Positions 23,209 through 35,010 of a DNA stretch of 64,000 nucleotides are shown one piece after another. Source of the DNA: Siphonodentalium dalli (Eukaryota > Mollusca > Scaphopoda > Gadilida > Siphonodentaliidae); NCBI GenBank assembly GCA_032622095.1, contig CP136066.1, positions 48,150,911-48,214,910 on the forward strand. The letters run 5' to 3'. The number at the start of each line of letters is the position of its first letter. Within the stretch, counting starts at the first letter, position 1. Under the pieces are notes generated by a model, which saw only the letters and a list, made by a program, of their open reading frames with translations, was not told where the DNA came from and did no database searches. Position numbers and translations under genes: made by a program.

Positions 23209-25985
23209 GGGCCATTCCATGTCACGTGTGTTACATTTTGCACGAAATTTTGGTGATATTTTCAAGCAGCATTTGGTGTGCATTCAATATAATATAAAAT
23301 GATTCACTGTATAGTCGAGATAATAACCCCTTCATAACTATGCGATCGGTCCTTAAGGCTGTGTAGTAAATGTATTACTGTACAATGCTTGTATATGACT
23401 GTCACGTGTGTTACAGTGCACAAATGAGAAAAAAAGGACCTCTGTTTTCTATGCAAAAAGTCTGTGAAGTTAATTGTTGATACATAATTGGCACTTTTTT
23501 CCAATAAGAAAAAAGACTTCTTCAATGTGCAATTAGTACTTTTAATGAGAGTTGAATGTATTTCTCGCCCCGATAGCATATTCACTGTCACGTGTGTTAC
23601 ATCGCTCTGTCACGAGTGTTACGAATGCGAAACCAGTATCCTATTTTCAATCAGTTCATAACCAATTGTCCATTTTATGCACAAGTTTTGTTTCAAAAGA
23701 TGATTTTATGCATATTACAGCAGAACATAACAAAATTTAATATCAATTCATAAGAAGAGAGGTACAAGGGAACATGACATTACTAGACATAAACAAAGCC
23801 CATTGTTGGTAAACAACATCATTAGATAGAAAGTATTTGTTCACAATCCATTTAACTGGTTAACAAAGCTAGCTGCAGAGAATACTTTGGTTAAGTTTTC
23901 TTAAACCACTAAAATGTGAGACCATATTACTGGTATATATCTGATGTATGGTATATGACTGAAATGAAGACATGTGCCCAGCTTAAGGGGTATTAAAAGC
24001 TTCAAACTTCAAATTGAATGCTGTGGGTGCACAGTGCACACCCTTGTTGTGTTCCAGAATCGGCTTGATTATGAATGCACGAATGACTTACAACATATGA
24101 CACCAATCCCTCTAGATATTGTGAAGGTATAATATACAATCTCGTACTTAATTCATTGCCACAAAAACTGTTCTGTAGAGAATTGAGATGAACGTTCATT
24201 CTTACTGTATCAAGAAGAAACTAACAGAACAGTACATTTACACAGTGACTAGACGCTGCAGATGCAATAATTCCTATAACTTTAGTAAATATTCCGGAGC
24301 CATGTACAAGTGTAGATTTGATGTATTTGAGCATGACTGGGTGCCAGAAATAGTGGGTTTTGTAACTATTGGAAGTACATGTAAAAGATTATTTGTCAAT
24401 TTGCTATTTTACCAGATAAAATGAGTCAACCATACACAATTACAAAATGTAAGACCCGATGCATACACCTCATCAGTGTAATTTAAATCCATTTTCTAAT
24501 TAATAATGGTTAATTATTGTATTTTGGATTACTAATATCTATCATTGAAAAGATGTGACAGTCCACTTATAGTCAGACCAATATAAAGGATCATATTTCA
24601 GATGCGTTTTGGCATAGAGGAGTCTGCAGATCTGTTTTGAGATCAAGATTATGAATTTCCTATTGATAATCTGTATGTGGAGGTGTTATGGTAATAGCCA
24701 GACACCTGTGATGCGTTCAGTTCAGAACAGGGTTTAATGTTTAGCCGCAGTTGTCAGAAATTAATTAACATATATCAAAATGAGTGTGTCAATCTAGTCT
24801 GTTTACAGCTATTAGCAACATAATTAATCTAGAAACAGCTTTCAGAAGTCTTGGACCCATGTTTTCAATCACTACAAGCTATGTGTCATTTTTGTAACAC
24901 ACGTGACGTCACGTGTGTTACAGAAATTAAACCATGCATTTGGGCATTAGGTGGTGATCAAGTTCAACAAGTTTTTCTCGAAATTGTCCGGGAACGTTTC
25001 TACCTTTGAATATGTAATAATGTGAAACATTGTGCAGTATTTCCAGTTTTAAGTAAAAAATACTGTTAATTCTGTCACGTGTGTTACTGTGACAAGCCAA
25101 ATGTGAATTTCCTGACAATTGTTTTTCTTGATATGCATCCTATATCCAAGTAGCAGGCATGCCTACAGAATAAGGTGGTCATTGTTTGCAAAATGACATG
25201 TGAATCAGTTTGTTAATCCTAACATTTTTTTCCTAGAAAGCATCAGCATTTCAACATGTATAGGATCAATTGTTTGGCTATAGTAGCCATAAATTTGAAC
25301 ACTGATGTGCAAGGCACACACATGTACAATCCACATACAAATATTTTTTCCTGATAAATTGGATCAACATTAGGCGACACCAATATTTAAGTCTGGTTTA
25401 CGAACACCGCCGACAACTTTTGTTCCATTCCATGAAAAAAATAAAAAATAAATTAAAAAAATTTAATTTAAAATATTTTATTTTTTTTATTTTTATTTTT
25501 TTTATTATTTATAAATTAATATTTATTAGTGTTCTAGTATTAAGCATGGGGAATAATAGTTCAACGTTACTCAGCTAAAAGGTAGGGTCTTTAAATTATA
25601 TTCGCATATGCCTGGCTAGACAATTTGTGGATTGGAGCAGTATGTACTAATTTCCTATTAATACATGTTTCTATTTTTATTTATTTTATGACAAGAAATG
25701 TCTGTTTGTTTATATTAAATTTGAATATTAAAAACACATTTCAAATTCATATTTTATATATAATTATTGTGAAATTCAGGTAGAACTCCACAATTTAACC
25801 AATAAACTGTTGTGAGAGTTTTTTTTTCTTTTTTTTTTCCCTCCTGCATTTACTTTTTTTTCCCCCACATGTTCGTAAACCAGACTTAAAAATTGGTGTC
25901 GCCTTATGGAGAAAAAAAAAAAATTGTGACCCTGAGTCCAATTTGAATTTTTGTGTGTTGTGGACCACTTTGCGTGGAATGGCCC
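23209..25985. mobile_element. 2.8-kb DNA transposon with GGGCCATTCCA ends and GTCACGTGTGTTAC boxes
   Basis: GGGCCATTCCATG at the left is mirrored by CGTGGAATGGCCC at the right, with TATT on both flanks. GTCACGTGTGTTAC occurs exactly at 23221, 23401, 23587, 24908 and 25074, inverted at 24894, and once with a change at 23609. The boxes cluster toward the two ends once the MITE at 25373-25903 is removed. Reiterated subterminal boxes are usual transposase-binding sites. No transposase was recognised in the 24-kb interior. Confidence 0.6.
25373..25903. mobile_element. PIF/Harbinger-like MITE, 531 bp
   Basis: GGCGACACCAATATTTAAGT and CTGGTTTACGAAC at the left are mirrored at the right by GTTCGTAAACCAGACTTAAA and ATTGGTGTCGCC. 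TTA on both sides fits the three-base TWA target of PIF/Harbinger elements. The interior is nearly all A/T, including a 90-bp A-run/T-run block at 25430-25530. It lies inside the larger element at 23209-25985. Confidence 0.75.
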
Positions 25986-28679
25986 TATTATATGACTATT
26001 ATTTTTTCTCTTCTGTATATCACTATTGTTTCATGAAGAAATATGAGATGTCGGATCACACTTAGTAGGTGAAATTTCCCCAGGACAAAAATCCATATCA
26101 CCCTGCTACGGAAATTGCTGAATTGTGCCAAATACAAAACAATGATGTGATTAAAAAATCTGGCACAGATTAGTCAGCAGAAGTTAGAACAAATTACCAG
26201 AAATAAACCACAAAATTTTATTTTAATCTTCAAAGAACAACTATGAATGATCTCCAGGCGTCATATTGACTCATAAAATAAACCTTTTATCATTGCAGGG
26301 CCTCGCTGGGATCTCGAGATATTATCTCAAGATCTCGACATATTATCTCGAGATCTCGACATAACATGCATATATATTTAAACATCTGATGTTGTGGCAA
26401 TGTGACAACAACCAAGATGGAATGCGAGCAAATCGCTCTCTGTCTCTCACTCAAAATGGCTGTCTATCTCCCCTCTCTCGCTCTCTCATTCTGTCATGAG
26501 TCCCGGTACATACAATCGACTTGGTTCAAATCCGGGAATCTTGATTGATAATCTGGGCAAGGTAATTTCCAGGCCAGTTTTGGTACTTGTAACAGGTATG
26601 GACGTCCAAACTCCAGGCGCCCAAAAAACAGTTAGAAAAAAAACATTCCTCAATTAATTTGTTTTTTGACCATCATTACTACACGCCCGATAACCCTATA
26701 GGCTGGTGGCTGTGGGTAGGCATATTGCTGTAGTGATATTGCGTGGCGGGTTTCTCAACCAAGGTATGTTTTAGATTATAATTTACCAAATACGCTGTAA
26801 AAGGTCAGATTTTTTTTATCACGTCAGATGCAGTAATGTCTGATTTATAAGTTGAACCTCTTGGTAACAATTTGGCATTGTAGAATACGTTGTTTGAAGA
26901 CAAAATATCTCGGATTTTGTCGACTTTTTCAAACTTTCAAATTAAACAAAGTCCCAAATTTGCTCAGGATGTCGATTTGTAAGTTATTTTCATGAATACA
27001 TGTGATATAGTATCTCAGTGACAAGACAAACATGACTGCGAACTCAAATAATGCATTTTTCAGTTTAAAAAAAGCTATTTGACATACTGTCCCGTCAATA
27101 TTTTGTGGTAGGCATATTGAATAGCCAAACACCGAGAGGATAGACATATGGCAAACACAGATACGCACGTAGCACAATGATCAATAGTGGTTTTAGTCTG
27201 AGCAAAACGCTTTTGTTTTGCTATATTATTCACAGTGTTGTAAATTCACATCGTCCATGAGTCAGGAAACATACACTCAGGGATGGATCCAGGGATTTTT
27301 TGGAGACACCTGTTTTGGGACCATGATATGCCAAGGCATATCCCGAGGGCCGTAGGCCCGAGATGGGGGTAGGTACGGGAGGGGGTCGCCCCACTCCCTT
27401 AGGTGCAGCATTAAAGATCCCGCATAAGAAAATGCACTGGCTTACAAGGTCAAGATAAAGGCCAATGTATTATCTTATACATGTATATGCGAGGCTCCTT
27501 AGATGGGAGACTCTCATTTATATAAGAGAATGCATTGGCACAGGATTTTTGCAAAATTTCAAGAAGCCCCAGTCATGAAAGGGTTAAAATATTTCTCACT
27601 GGACACTTGATGAAGCAAATAAAGGCTCTATATCAACTGTATATTGATGATTTGCATTGCATGTTGTTGAATTATAATAGAAGATTTCCTTCAAAATATA
27701 GAAAATTCTGCTTTAATAAAACTATCCACTTGCAATTTGGGAACATTTAGGCCACCAGAGTTTGGGCGCCCAAACCTGTAACAGGTATCAAAAGAGCCCT
27801 GGATCCTTCCCTGCATACACTACTTATTTCCAAGAACTAAATACTGGCAGTTGTAATGTAAAACGTTTCAACTGTGACACAGTGTGGAAAAAACTGTTTT
27901 CTTCGGTTTGGAAGAAAACAGCATGTATATACCATAAAAAACAGCAAAAACTGCAGTTTTTTTCCACTGACCATTGTTTTATGTGGATTGTACTACTCAT
28001 GTATATATGATTTGGATATTAAGGTTAATCCATATTCTATCAAATGAGAGAAAATTGAAGTTGTGAGTCTGAAAATACATATTTGGAAAAAAATGACATG
28101 CAAATTTTTTCCGTGTATGAATACAACAGTCATGGTCATATCTAATGCCATCTGAAGCGTTCTTGCCGGGTGGATTCCAGAATTTATGATTTTCCTCAAA
28201 TTCTGAGCACACGTGTGAAAACCGCCACACAATATCACTACAGCAATATGCCTACACACAGCCACCAGCCTATAGGGTTATCGGGCGTGTACTATAAAAC
28301 AAACACAACTAACACTAAATCATCAAATAAAGCAATAAATTATCAATTTATGGCAGTATGTACATGTAGTTCCAGAGGAAGGCCACCCTATACCCTCTCC
28401 AACTTTGGGCTGCGGCCTTCGGATTTGACTTTGGCATATAAAACAGGTGTCCTCAAATAATTATTGAAAACTACACTGAATCTGGGATTTGGTTCTCTGT
28501 CCCTCCCTCTATCCCACTCTCTCTCACTCCCCCACAATATCTCTCACTCCGTCTGTCTCCCTCCAATCGACTTGGTTCAAATCCCGGAATCAAATCCAGC
28601 TTATTCTCGATTGATAATCTGGGACTCTTTGTCTCTGTCTCTTTCCCACACTATCTCCCTCTGTCTGAATGTCCATCCG

Positions 28680-28686
28680 TATGTCG

Positions 28687-28723
<37 letters not shown>

Positions 28724-28945
28724 CTGTATACATATATATACTGTATACATATATATGTGTGTGTGTATCTCCCGTTCTTTCATTAGCCACTGGTCATTCG
28801 AAAGGCGGCGCATGTGCATACCAGTCGTCTTGACTCAGTTCCTGAATGTAAATCCGGGTTATTCTCGATCGATAATCTGGGACTCGGGTCTATGTCTCTC
28901 TCTCTCTCTCCCTCTGTCTGTCTCTCTCTTTAACCCCTGATTAGG
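28680..28945. repeat. Pyrimidine-rich and (TA)n low-complexity block
   Basis: CTCTCTCTCT and (TA)n tracts with ACTGTATACATATATA twice, then TGTGTGTG. Flanked by two copies of CGATAATCTGGGACTC (28610 and 28868). Open frames across this block are low-complexity artefacts. Confidence 0.85.
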
Positions 28946-30089
28946 GGTGCCATGATTAATCGTATAATCGATGAACCATTGATAAAGCCAATAATCGATT
29001 ACCATTTCCATCATTGATTAATCTGCGTTATTTATATCGGACATCAGAAGATGCCGGGTATTATTGAATATCGTGTTTATTTTACACAGTTCAATCTACA
29101 ACCGAGTTATTTAAACATCCTTTGATCGCGTACCAAAGAGATTCCAATAACATGAGAACTACTGATATATGTTGCAAACAGTCGGCTGCGGGTCATTTGA
29201 TGATGCGACATGGTTTCTCGTCGGGTCGTTGTATAATCAACAAATTGGCGGCACTGCAGATTTGAACACATTGTGACATCGTTGTATATTTTAATATACT
29301 TGAAAGGTGGCAATATGCCTTTGAAATGTGCCGACTGTCACCTTGTTCAATGAACTGAATGCACTCGCCCTTGAATCTGATTGGACCAATGGGTAGTTGA
29401 TAGACATTCTCTCTAAAACCAGGGAACCAATACATAATTATATATGGCATTTTAATCAGTGATGTTCTCCGCAATTGCATTGCGAGTGCACTTTGTTTGT
29501 ATAAGTACAAATGTATGTATACTTAGAAGTTACTAGTAAAGACTATCGCATATCGCGTGGTGAATGCTGAATGAAACAGACTATTATCAAATACTTAGGT
29601 TGTTCTGAGTGACTGAGTCGTGCAATTTGCAAGTGGGGGCACACATTTGTGATTGTTAATTACCACACTCTGGAAGTTTATTACTATTTTCAAAACATTT
29701 GTTTCCTTTCTTTAGGAACCGCCGGTGGTCCATCGTTCATTCCTACTTTTGTATTGTTTGTATATGTGGCTAATCCTAAAACTGAAATTAATTGCTACAT
29801 TCCTCTAATGAACTCACAAATATTATAACCATAACATCGCCGAGAACTGTGCTGGTATTGAATACATTGTGCTCATTAGTCATTAACAGTGGCTTATGAT
29901 GCACTTTATTAACATAAAAATTACATCAGCCAATGCCTCAAATGACCAGCGACAGTGCAGTTATTGAGATAATCAGCACCCAGGCAATAGGCCATATTAC
30001 GGTATACTTCCACTGATGTTATTAATATTGGGTACGATTAATCGATTATAGTTGATTATTCATGACCGATTATCGATTATCAAAATCAA
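28943..30089. mobile_element. hAT-like non-autonomous element (copy 2)
   Basis: It starts AGGGGTGCCATGATTAATCG and carries the same subterminal CGATGAACCATTGATAAAG as copy 1. Its other end, read inverted, follows copy 1 through GGTACGATTAATCGATTA but stops at TTATCAAAATCAAT, lacking the outermost 15 bases where the foldback element at 30092 begins. The interior holds the uninterrupted sequence that shows where copy 1 was invaded. Confidence 0.7.
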
Positions 30090-30091
30090 TG

Positions 30092-30605
30092 CTAAATTCA
30101 ATTTGAGCCGAGGTTGATAAATTATGTACAAAATAGAACGAGTTTGAGATACCTTTTATCACATGATCAAATAAATGCCAAGCAACGCGAAGTATTCATC
30201 GAAAACAACAATCATAAACTTCAGCAATCGCAAGTCATTTAAATAATAGTGTGACGTCATCGCACTCGCTAATATTACAGGTCTTACCAATAATTATGAA
30301 GCTGGTTTTGTGGGTCAATTATGTGATAAATATATTTATCACATAATTTGGCCATAAAAGCAGTTTCATAATTATCGGTAATAGACACGTTTAATATCAG
30401 CGCGTACGATGACGTCACAGCGTTCTTCAAATAACTTGCAATCGCTGTAGTTTATGATTGTTGTTTTCGATGAATATTTCGCATTGCTTCGGGTTTATTT
30501 GTTCATGTGAATAAAGGTATCTCACACTCGTCCTATTTTATACGTAATTTATCAACCTCTAAATTATATTTGAGCCTCGGTAAACCTCGGCTCAAATCGA
30601 ATTTA
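30092..30605. mobile_element. Long-armed foldback MITE
   Basis: Arms of about 230 bp pair inverted around a centre near 30335. AAATTCAATTTGAGCC, GAAAACAACAATCATAAAC and GTGACGTCATCG each recur as complements on the right. The innermost part, TTATGTGATAAATATATTTA, is itself a near-perfect palindrome. The arms are diverged by roughly one base in ten. Confidence 0.75.
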
Positions 30606-30985
30606 GTGAACTCGGTTGATAAATTCCGTATAAAATAGAAACTCATGTGAGATCCTCTATATATATATAGAGATATATAGAGAGAGAGAGACAGACAGAC
30701 AGATGGAGGGAGATAGAGTGGGGAAAGAGAGTACAGACTCGAGTCCCAGATTATCAATCAAGAATAAGCCAGATTTGATTCCCGGATTTGAACCAATTAA
30801 GTTGATTGGAGAGACTCGAGAGAGAGGAGACAGAGAGACTGTTTGATTGAGACACAGCGAGCGAATTGCTCGCGTTTCATCCTGGTTGTTGTCACATTGC
30901 TACTACATCAGATGTTCAAATATGAATGTTATGTTGAGATCTCGAGATAATATCTCTAGATATCTCGAGATCATATCTCAAGATA

Positions 30986-32589
30986 ATTTTTGTATCGAGT
31001 GTGTGGCAAATCAGCCACCATACTAAAAAAAACATTTAACTGTTGGCTAAAAAAACATTCACTCTTCATTAAATTTTGGTTGGAAAATGAAACTATAATA
31101 TAACAACAATTTCAACCTATATTATGTTTCAAACTGCCAATGACATCATGAAGGCAAGAAATGTTACTATGTTTTATTATTTCCAACGTACCGGTATGCT
31201 ATCATTAGAATTCAATTGACATGTTTGTATTCAGTCCGTGATACTGATAGCACGTGCGATCGACTGTCATTATCAACAAAAGCATGTGATCCGTTAAATT
31301 GACAATGGAAGTAGGTCGAAACAAAATAAATGATGCAAAAGTAATTCTAACCCCTGTGCCACTGATAGTAGAGTGCAATATTGCAAGCATTAATTGGTGC
31401 ACGCGGAAGTTTCAGACACTCAGTAGCGTGTCAGTGACCTTCAATCAATTCCGGCCTTTGAAGTTTTCTCTGATCTTCCGACAAAAGCATGTGGGCAGTC
31501 ACTGTGTATCCAGGCAGGATAGTTCAAAGCAATGACGTCACTGAATCAGTGAATCTGTCATCTGATTGACACCCCTCAGGCTCGGTATTATTTCGTGTTG
31601 AAATTAGTGTCCGCATTCATGATACCGACGAATAGTTCAAATACTGAATAGGACTGTGAGTCTGTGACCTAACTGACCTTTCTTTTAGTTTATTACTTTC
31701 TAGTCTTTATTTAGAATTCATTAGGCCAAAAAAAAAAATGGTTTTGTTTCATGGGCATCAGCACGTCGACTTTTAACACCCGCGTCGGTGCTTTTCAGTT
31801 TTTACCTTGAATTTACCTTGGTCACCACGAAAATAGGTAACAACAAATACAACTCGCGATTTTACATCAAGTAAAGTTTTAATATTCTGTCTTGTTTATT
31901 ACCTATGTAAAGGTGTCATACAACTGGATTCAGAGTGTAACTGTAAGTATTCCACAAACAAATCCGTGAAATTGCCGGAAAAGGAGAGTTTATTTATATA
32001 CGGTTGGTTGGTTGGTGTGTCTGTGAAGTTCTTTAAACATTAAAGGAGACTTCGCTCTGTTAAGTAGGTCCCTGAATGGCTGATGCAATTGAGCCCACAA
32101 AGCTTATTCCACTTGATTCTTGAGTACTGTTTTCAAAAAAGTATTCATCGATCGATTGGTTGTTTAAAAAGTTGGAATCAATTTTCTGGATGAAATGTTA
32201 CATGACAAAAAGCGACATAACACTCAATTTCATACATTTGAGCTGGGCCATGTACCAGAATAGTAACCTAAATCACGCGCTACCTGTTTGGAACTCTAAA
32301 ATACTTCTATATTTGCAAATTTGGTATTGAAAACATCAAATGACTTTAAGTTTACAATAAATGTTCCGGTTCCGATTCTCAAAGTTATTTTTTGTTGTTG
32401 TCATCACCATCACCGGAAATGAAACCGAAACTGAATTAAAAACCGAATGCAAAAATTTAAAGAAGTATTCACTCAAATTGTTCCTATAAAATGCTTATAT
32501 CAATTTCAATTGTTGACAACAATCAAACACTGAGATAGTGGTCATGCATACAGGTGGACCAAGAAGCTACACTTTATGACATTATATAA
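30986..32589. other. Long stretch without a supported gene
   Basis: A 78-codon open frame at 31299-31535 has no recognisable motif and no clear splice context. Otherwise AT-rich unique-looking sequence. Confidence 0.4.
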
Positions 32590-32830
32590 AGGGGACAGAG
32601 AGCGACTTGTTCGCGTTCCATCTTGGTTGTTGTCACATTGCCACTACATCAGATGTTCAAATATGCATGTTATGTCGAGATAATATTAAGTCGAGATCTC
32701 GAGATAATATGTCGAGATCTCGAGATATTATCTCGAGATCTCGAGATAATTATGTCGAGATCTTGAGATAACATCTCGAGATCTCGAGATAATATATGTA
32801 TTGCGATATGAGTATGTGGCAAATCAGCCA
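32590..32830 (-). mobile_element. Third terminus of the TCTCGAGAT family
   Basis: GAGCGACTTGTTCGCG, GGTTGTTGTCACATTGCC and ACATCAGATGTTCAAATATG lead into alternating TCTCGAGATAATAT and GTCGAGATC units, then GTGGCAAATCAGCCACCATA, the last shared exactly with about 31003-31022. The palindromic array 32680-32795 is the densest of the three. Confidence 0.7.
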
Positions 32831-34254
32831 CCATATTTTATCAATACCCATACTACTCATTTTACAAATGTCCAAACATATGCTGATCACGGCAAATAAG
32901 CGATCCCCCTAGCCTGCCATTCACAAATTTCACTTGCTCATTCCCCATCACGAGAGCCAGCAAAAGAACAGTGAATGCCTGTTTTTGAATATCGCTAAAT
33001 GTCGTGAATAAGGTCATTATTTCAGCTACTATTTCTCACCTAGGTTTGTCCCTGGAGCATGGCATAATGTCGACATAATTAGTCTGAGAGTAGTCCGTTA
33101 GAAATTAGCGGTTAAGTTAACCGGTTAAAATCCGGCTAACCCCAATGGTTAACCGGTTAGAAAAATGGGTCACCCGTTTCAGCTCTAATATTTTGTTGAC
33201 CTACTTTCCTCCGATGCGTTTCCACTGTCCGTCAGAAAAATTGAATTACCGTCAGAACTCGCCACAAATTGCACATGATCTCCAACACATATTCATTCTC
33301 AAGTATCACAGTTACTGGACATAAAGTCCCAAAAATAAGGTTTTTATCGAGTTTATAAATCGGTGTCCCTATAAAGGCTAAAGAAAAAGTAATGTATCTA
33401 TCATCAATTGATGCATGGCCCAACAAACATATCTCAAATAAAAGCACTAAACGCAAAATACCGGCCATAATGTCGCTTGTTTCCTATAAATAACATACTC
33501 ACCTACAACTATGCAGCAATAAAATTAATTCCGGACGCCAAATTAACAGAGTTTAAAAAGCATTTTTTCACCATTATCGGCCAGGGACTCGACACCATCC
33601 ATGAATTCTTAATCGAAACTATTAAATCAGATACAGAAATAATTTCAAATAAACTGGCAAATGAAAAATGCGAACCCACTAAAACGGAACAATTAGGAGA
33701 TCGCAATTTTTCGTTTTGGACGTCGGAAGGAAAAGTGAATCTACTATTTTAATTTTTAGTTTGCAATTTGATTTAGCAGGAATCGTTATGTGAAAACGTA
33801 TGCGAAAATATTATATTAAGCGTGACATATAGGCCTTATAGGCCGGGTGTTTACTGTACCGGTATACTGTTCTTTAATTAATATTATATTTTGTATTATG
33901 TATACACATGTCACGGAAATAAATAAATGATATCTCTCTCATATGGCCAGAAACATGATTATCTCACTAGTAGTTTGTGAATTATTACAACAAATTATTC
34001 AAAAGTTGTTGTTTTGTAGTTTAATAGGTGTTGGCTAAAGAATTAGATGAGATTATGCATGGTCATCATCAAATAAAGCGTAAACAAATCCCCATTTTAG
34101 GCCTATTAATATTATATGCTATGTGGTTGACCTTTTTGTCTTTCCTCAGTTTGTTGGTTTAGGTAAACCGACATAGATGTTATAACCATTACTATATAGT
34201 ATATATACTCCCATTAATACTTAGAAGATTATTAAAGTCTAATGTTGGCAGACT
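32831..34254. other. No gene supported; two weak open frames
   Basis: A minus-strand frame at 33468-33232 begins MAGILRLVLLFEICLLGHA, which resembles a signal peptide. However, its middle (AACTCGATAAAAACCTTATT, TTTGGGACTTTAT, GTCCAGTAACTGT) is shared with 37533-37600, so it is repeat DNA. A plus-strand frame at 33477-33752 is rich in Lys/Glu (KLTEFKKHFFTIIGQGLD) without a known motif. Confidence 0.4.
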
Positions 34255-35010
34255 TTTATTCAAGCTATTCGTCCGTCTGTCTGTCCGTAGACACTTTACG
34301 AGTAATGCGATAACTCAAACATTTTCTATCCGATCGAAACCAAATTTTGTATATGGGTTTCTCAGCCCAAAATACAGATCGAGTTCGAATTTGGGTTTGA
34401 TCCCAGATTTTGTTACAGAGTTATGGCCCTTTTTCAACTTAGAATTCACGCATTCTGCCATAACTCAAACATTTTTTATCTGATTGGAACCAAGTTTCAC
34501 AGCCCAAAATACAGATCGAGTTCGAATATGGGTTTGATCCGATTAATTTTAAAGGAGTTATGACCCTTTTTTCGAAAATAAAAAAAATTAAAAAAAAATC
34601 CGATGCTCTAACCGAAATATTTTTTTGTCCGATTGTGTTCATATTTGATATGTAGGTTTATGATGACACACCCCTCACCTGTATAGTTTTTGGTATTGAT
34701 TGGTTGATCAGTTTAGAAAATAATTAACCCTTTACACACATGCTATCCAATGCAATAAGTTGAACATATTTCTTCTGATCTGCCTCATATTTCTTACCTA
34801 GGTTTTTCTTAGCACGTTCTTCATCTGTATGGTTTTTGGTATTGTTTAATTAACCTTTTTCACTCTTATGTTTACTTAGAATTCACCCAAGCTGCTATGA
34901 CTCAAAACATTTTTCATCTGATCAACACAAAATTTGGTATATGAATTTATCACCCATAAATACAGATCGAGTTCGAATATGGGTTTGATCCGATATATTT
35001 TAACAGAGTT
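34255..35010. repeat. Tandem units of the GAGTTATG / ACAGATCGAGTTCGAAT type with (GTCC)n
   Basis: CGTCCGTCTGTCTGTCCG opens the block. CCCA-AATACAGATCGAGTTCGAA follows at about 34365, 34502 and 34950, each with GGGTTTGATCC and GAGTTATG-CCCTTT. Units are about 140-bp spaced at first and then separated by other sequence. Confidence 0.75.

Larger units (their letters stand above)
26300..30985. mobile_element. Composite inverted structure bounded by TCTCGAGAT palindromes
   Basis: The left edge has repeated GATCTCGAGATATTATCTC, then CATCTGATGTTGTGGCAATG, GACAACAACCAAGATGGAA and CGAGCAAATCGCTC. The right edge from about 30840 to 30985 is the same series inverted. CGACTTGGTTCAAATCCGGG at 26518 is mirrored near 30780. 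Inner inverted pairs also exist: 26670-26760 with 28210-28300, and 27285-27400 with 28370-28460. A third single edge sits at 32590-32830. A long terminal-inverted-repeat element later invaded by others fits best; the inner boundaries are uncertain. Confidence 0.55.

Noticed and set aside
24188-24424. 78-codon Cys-rich plus-strand frame
   Set aside because: Cysteine spacing fits no known finger or EGF module and it lies within a transposon interior; too weak to call.
23221-25087. CACGTG boxes as a host enhancer (CLEAR/E-box cluster)
   Set aside because: The 14-mer extends well beyond the E-box and is placed relative to transposon ends, so element-borne sites explain it better.
28565-28585. 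GGTTCAAATCCC resembling a tRNA/SINE B box
   Set aside because: No A box at a fitting distance and no cloverleaf; the phrase recurs as part of the 26.3-31.0 kb element family.
28464-28940. 158-codon Ser/Leu-rich frame
   Set aside because: Translation of CTCTCT and TATATA low-complexity DNA.
33232-33468. Minus-strand frame with signal-peptide-like start
   Set aside because: Its middle is shared with 37533-37600, so it is repeat DNA; no splice context or domain.
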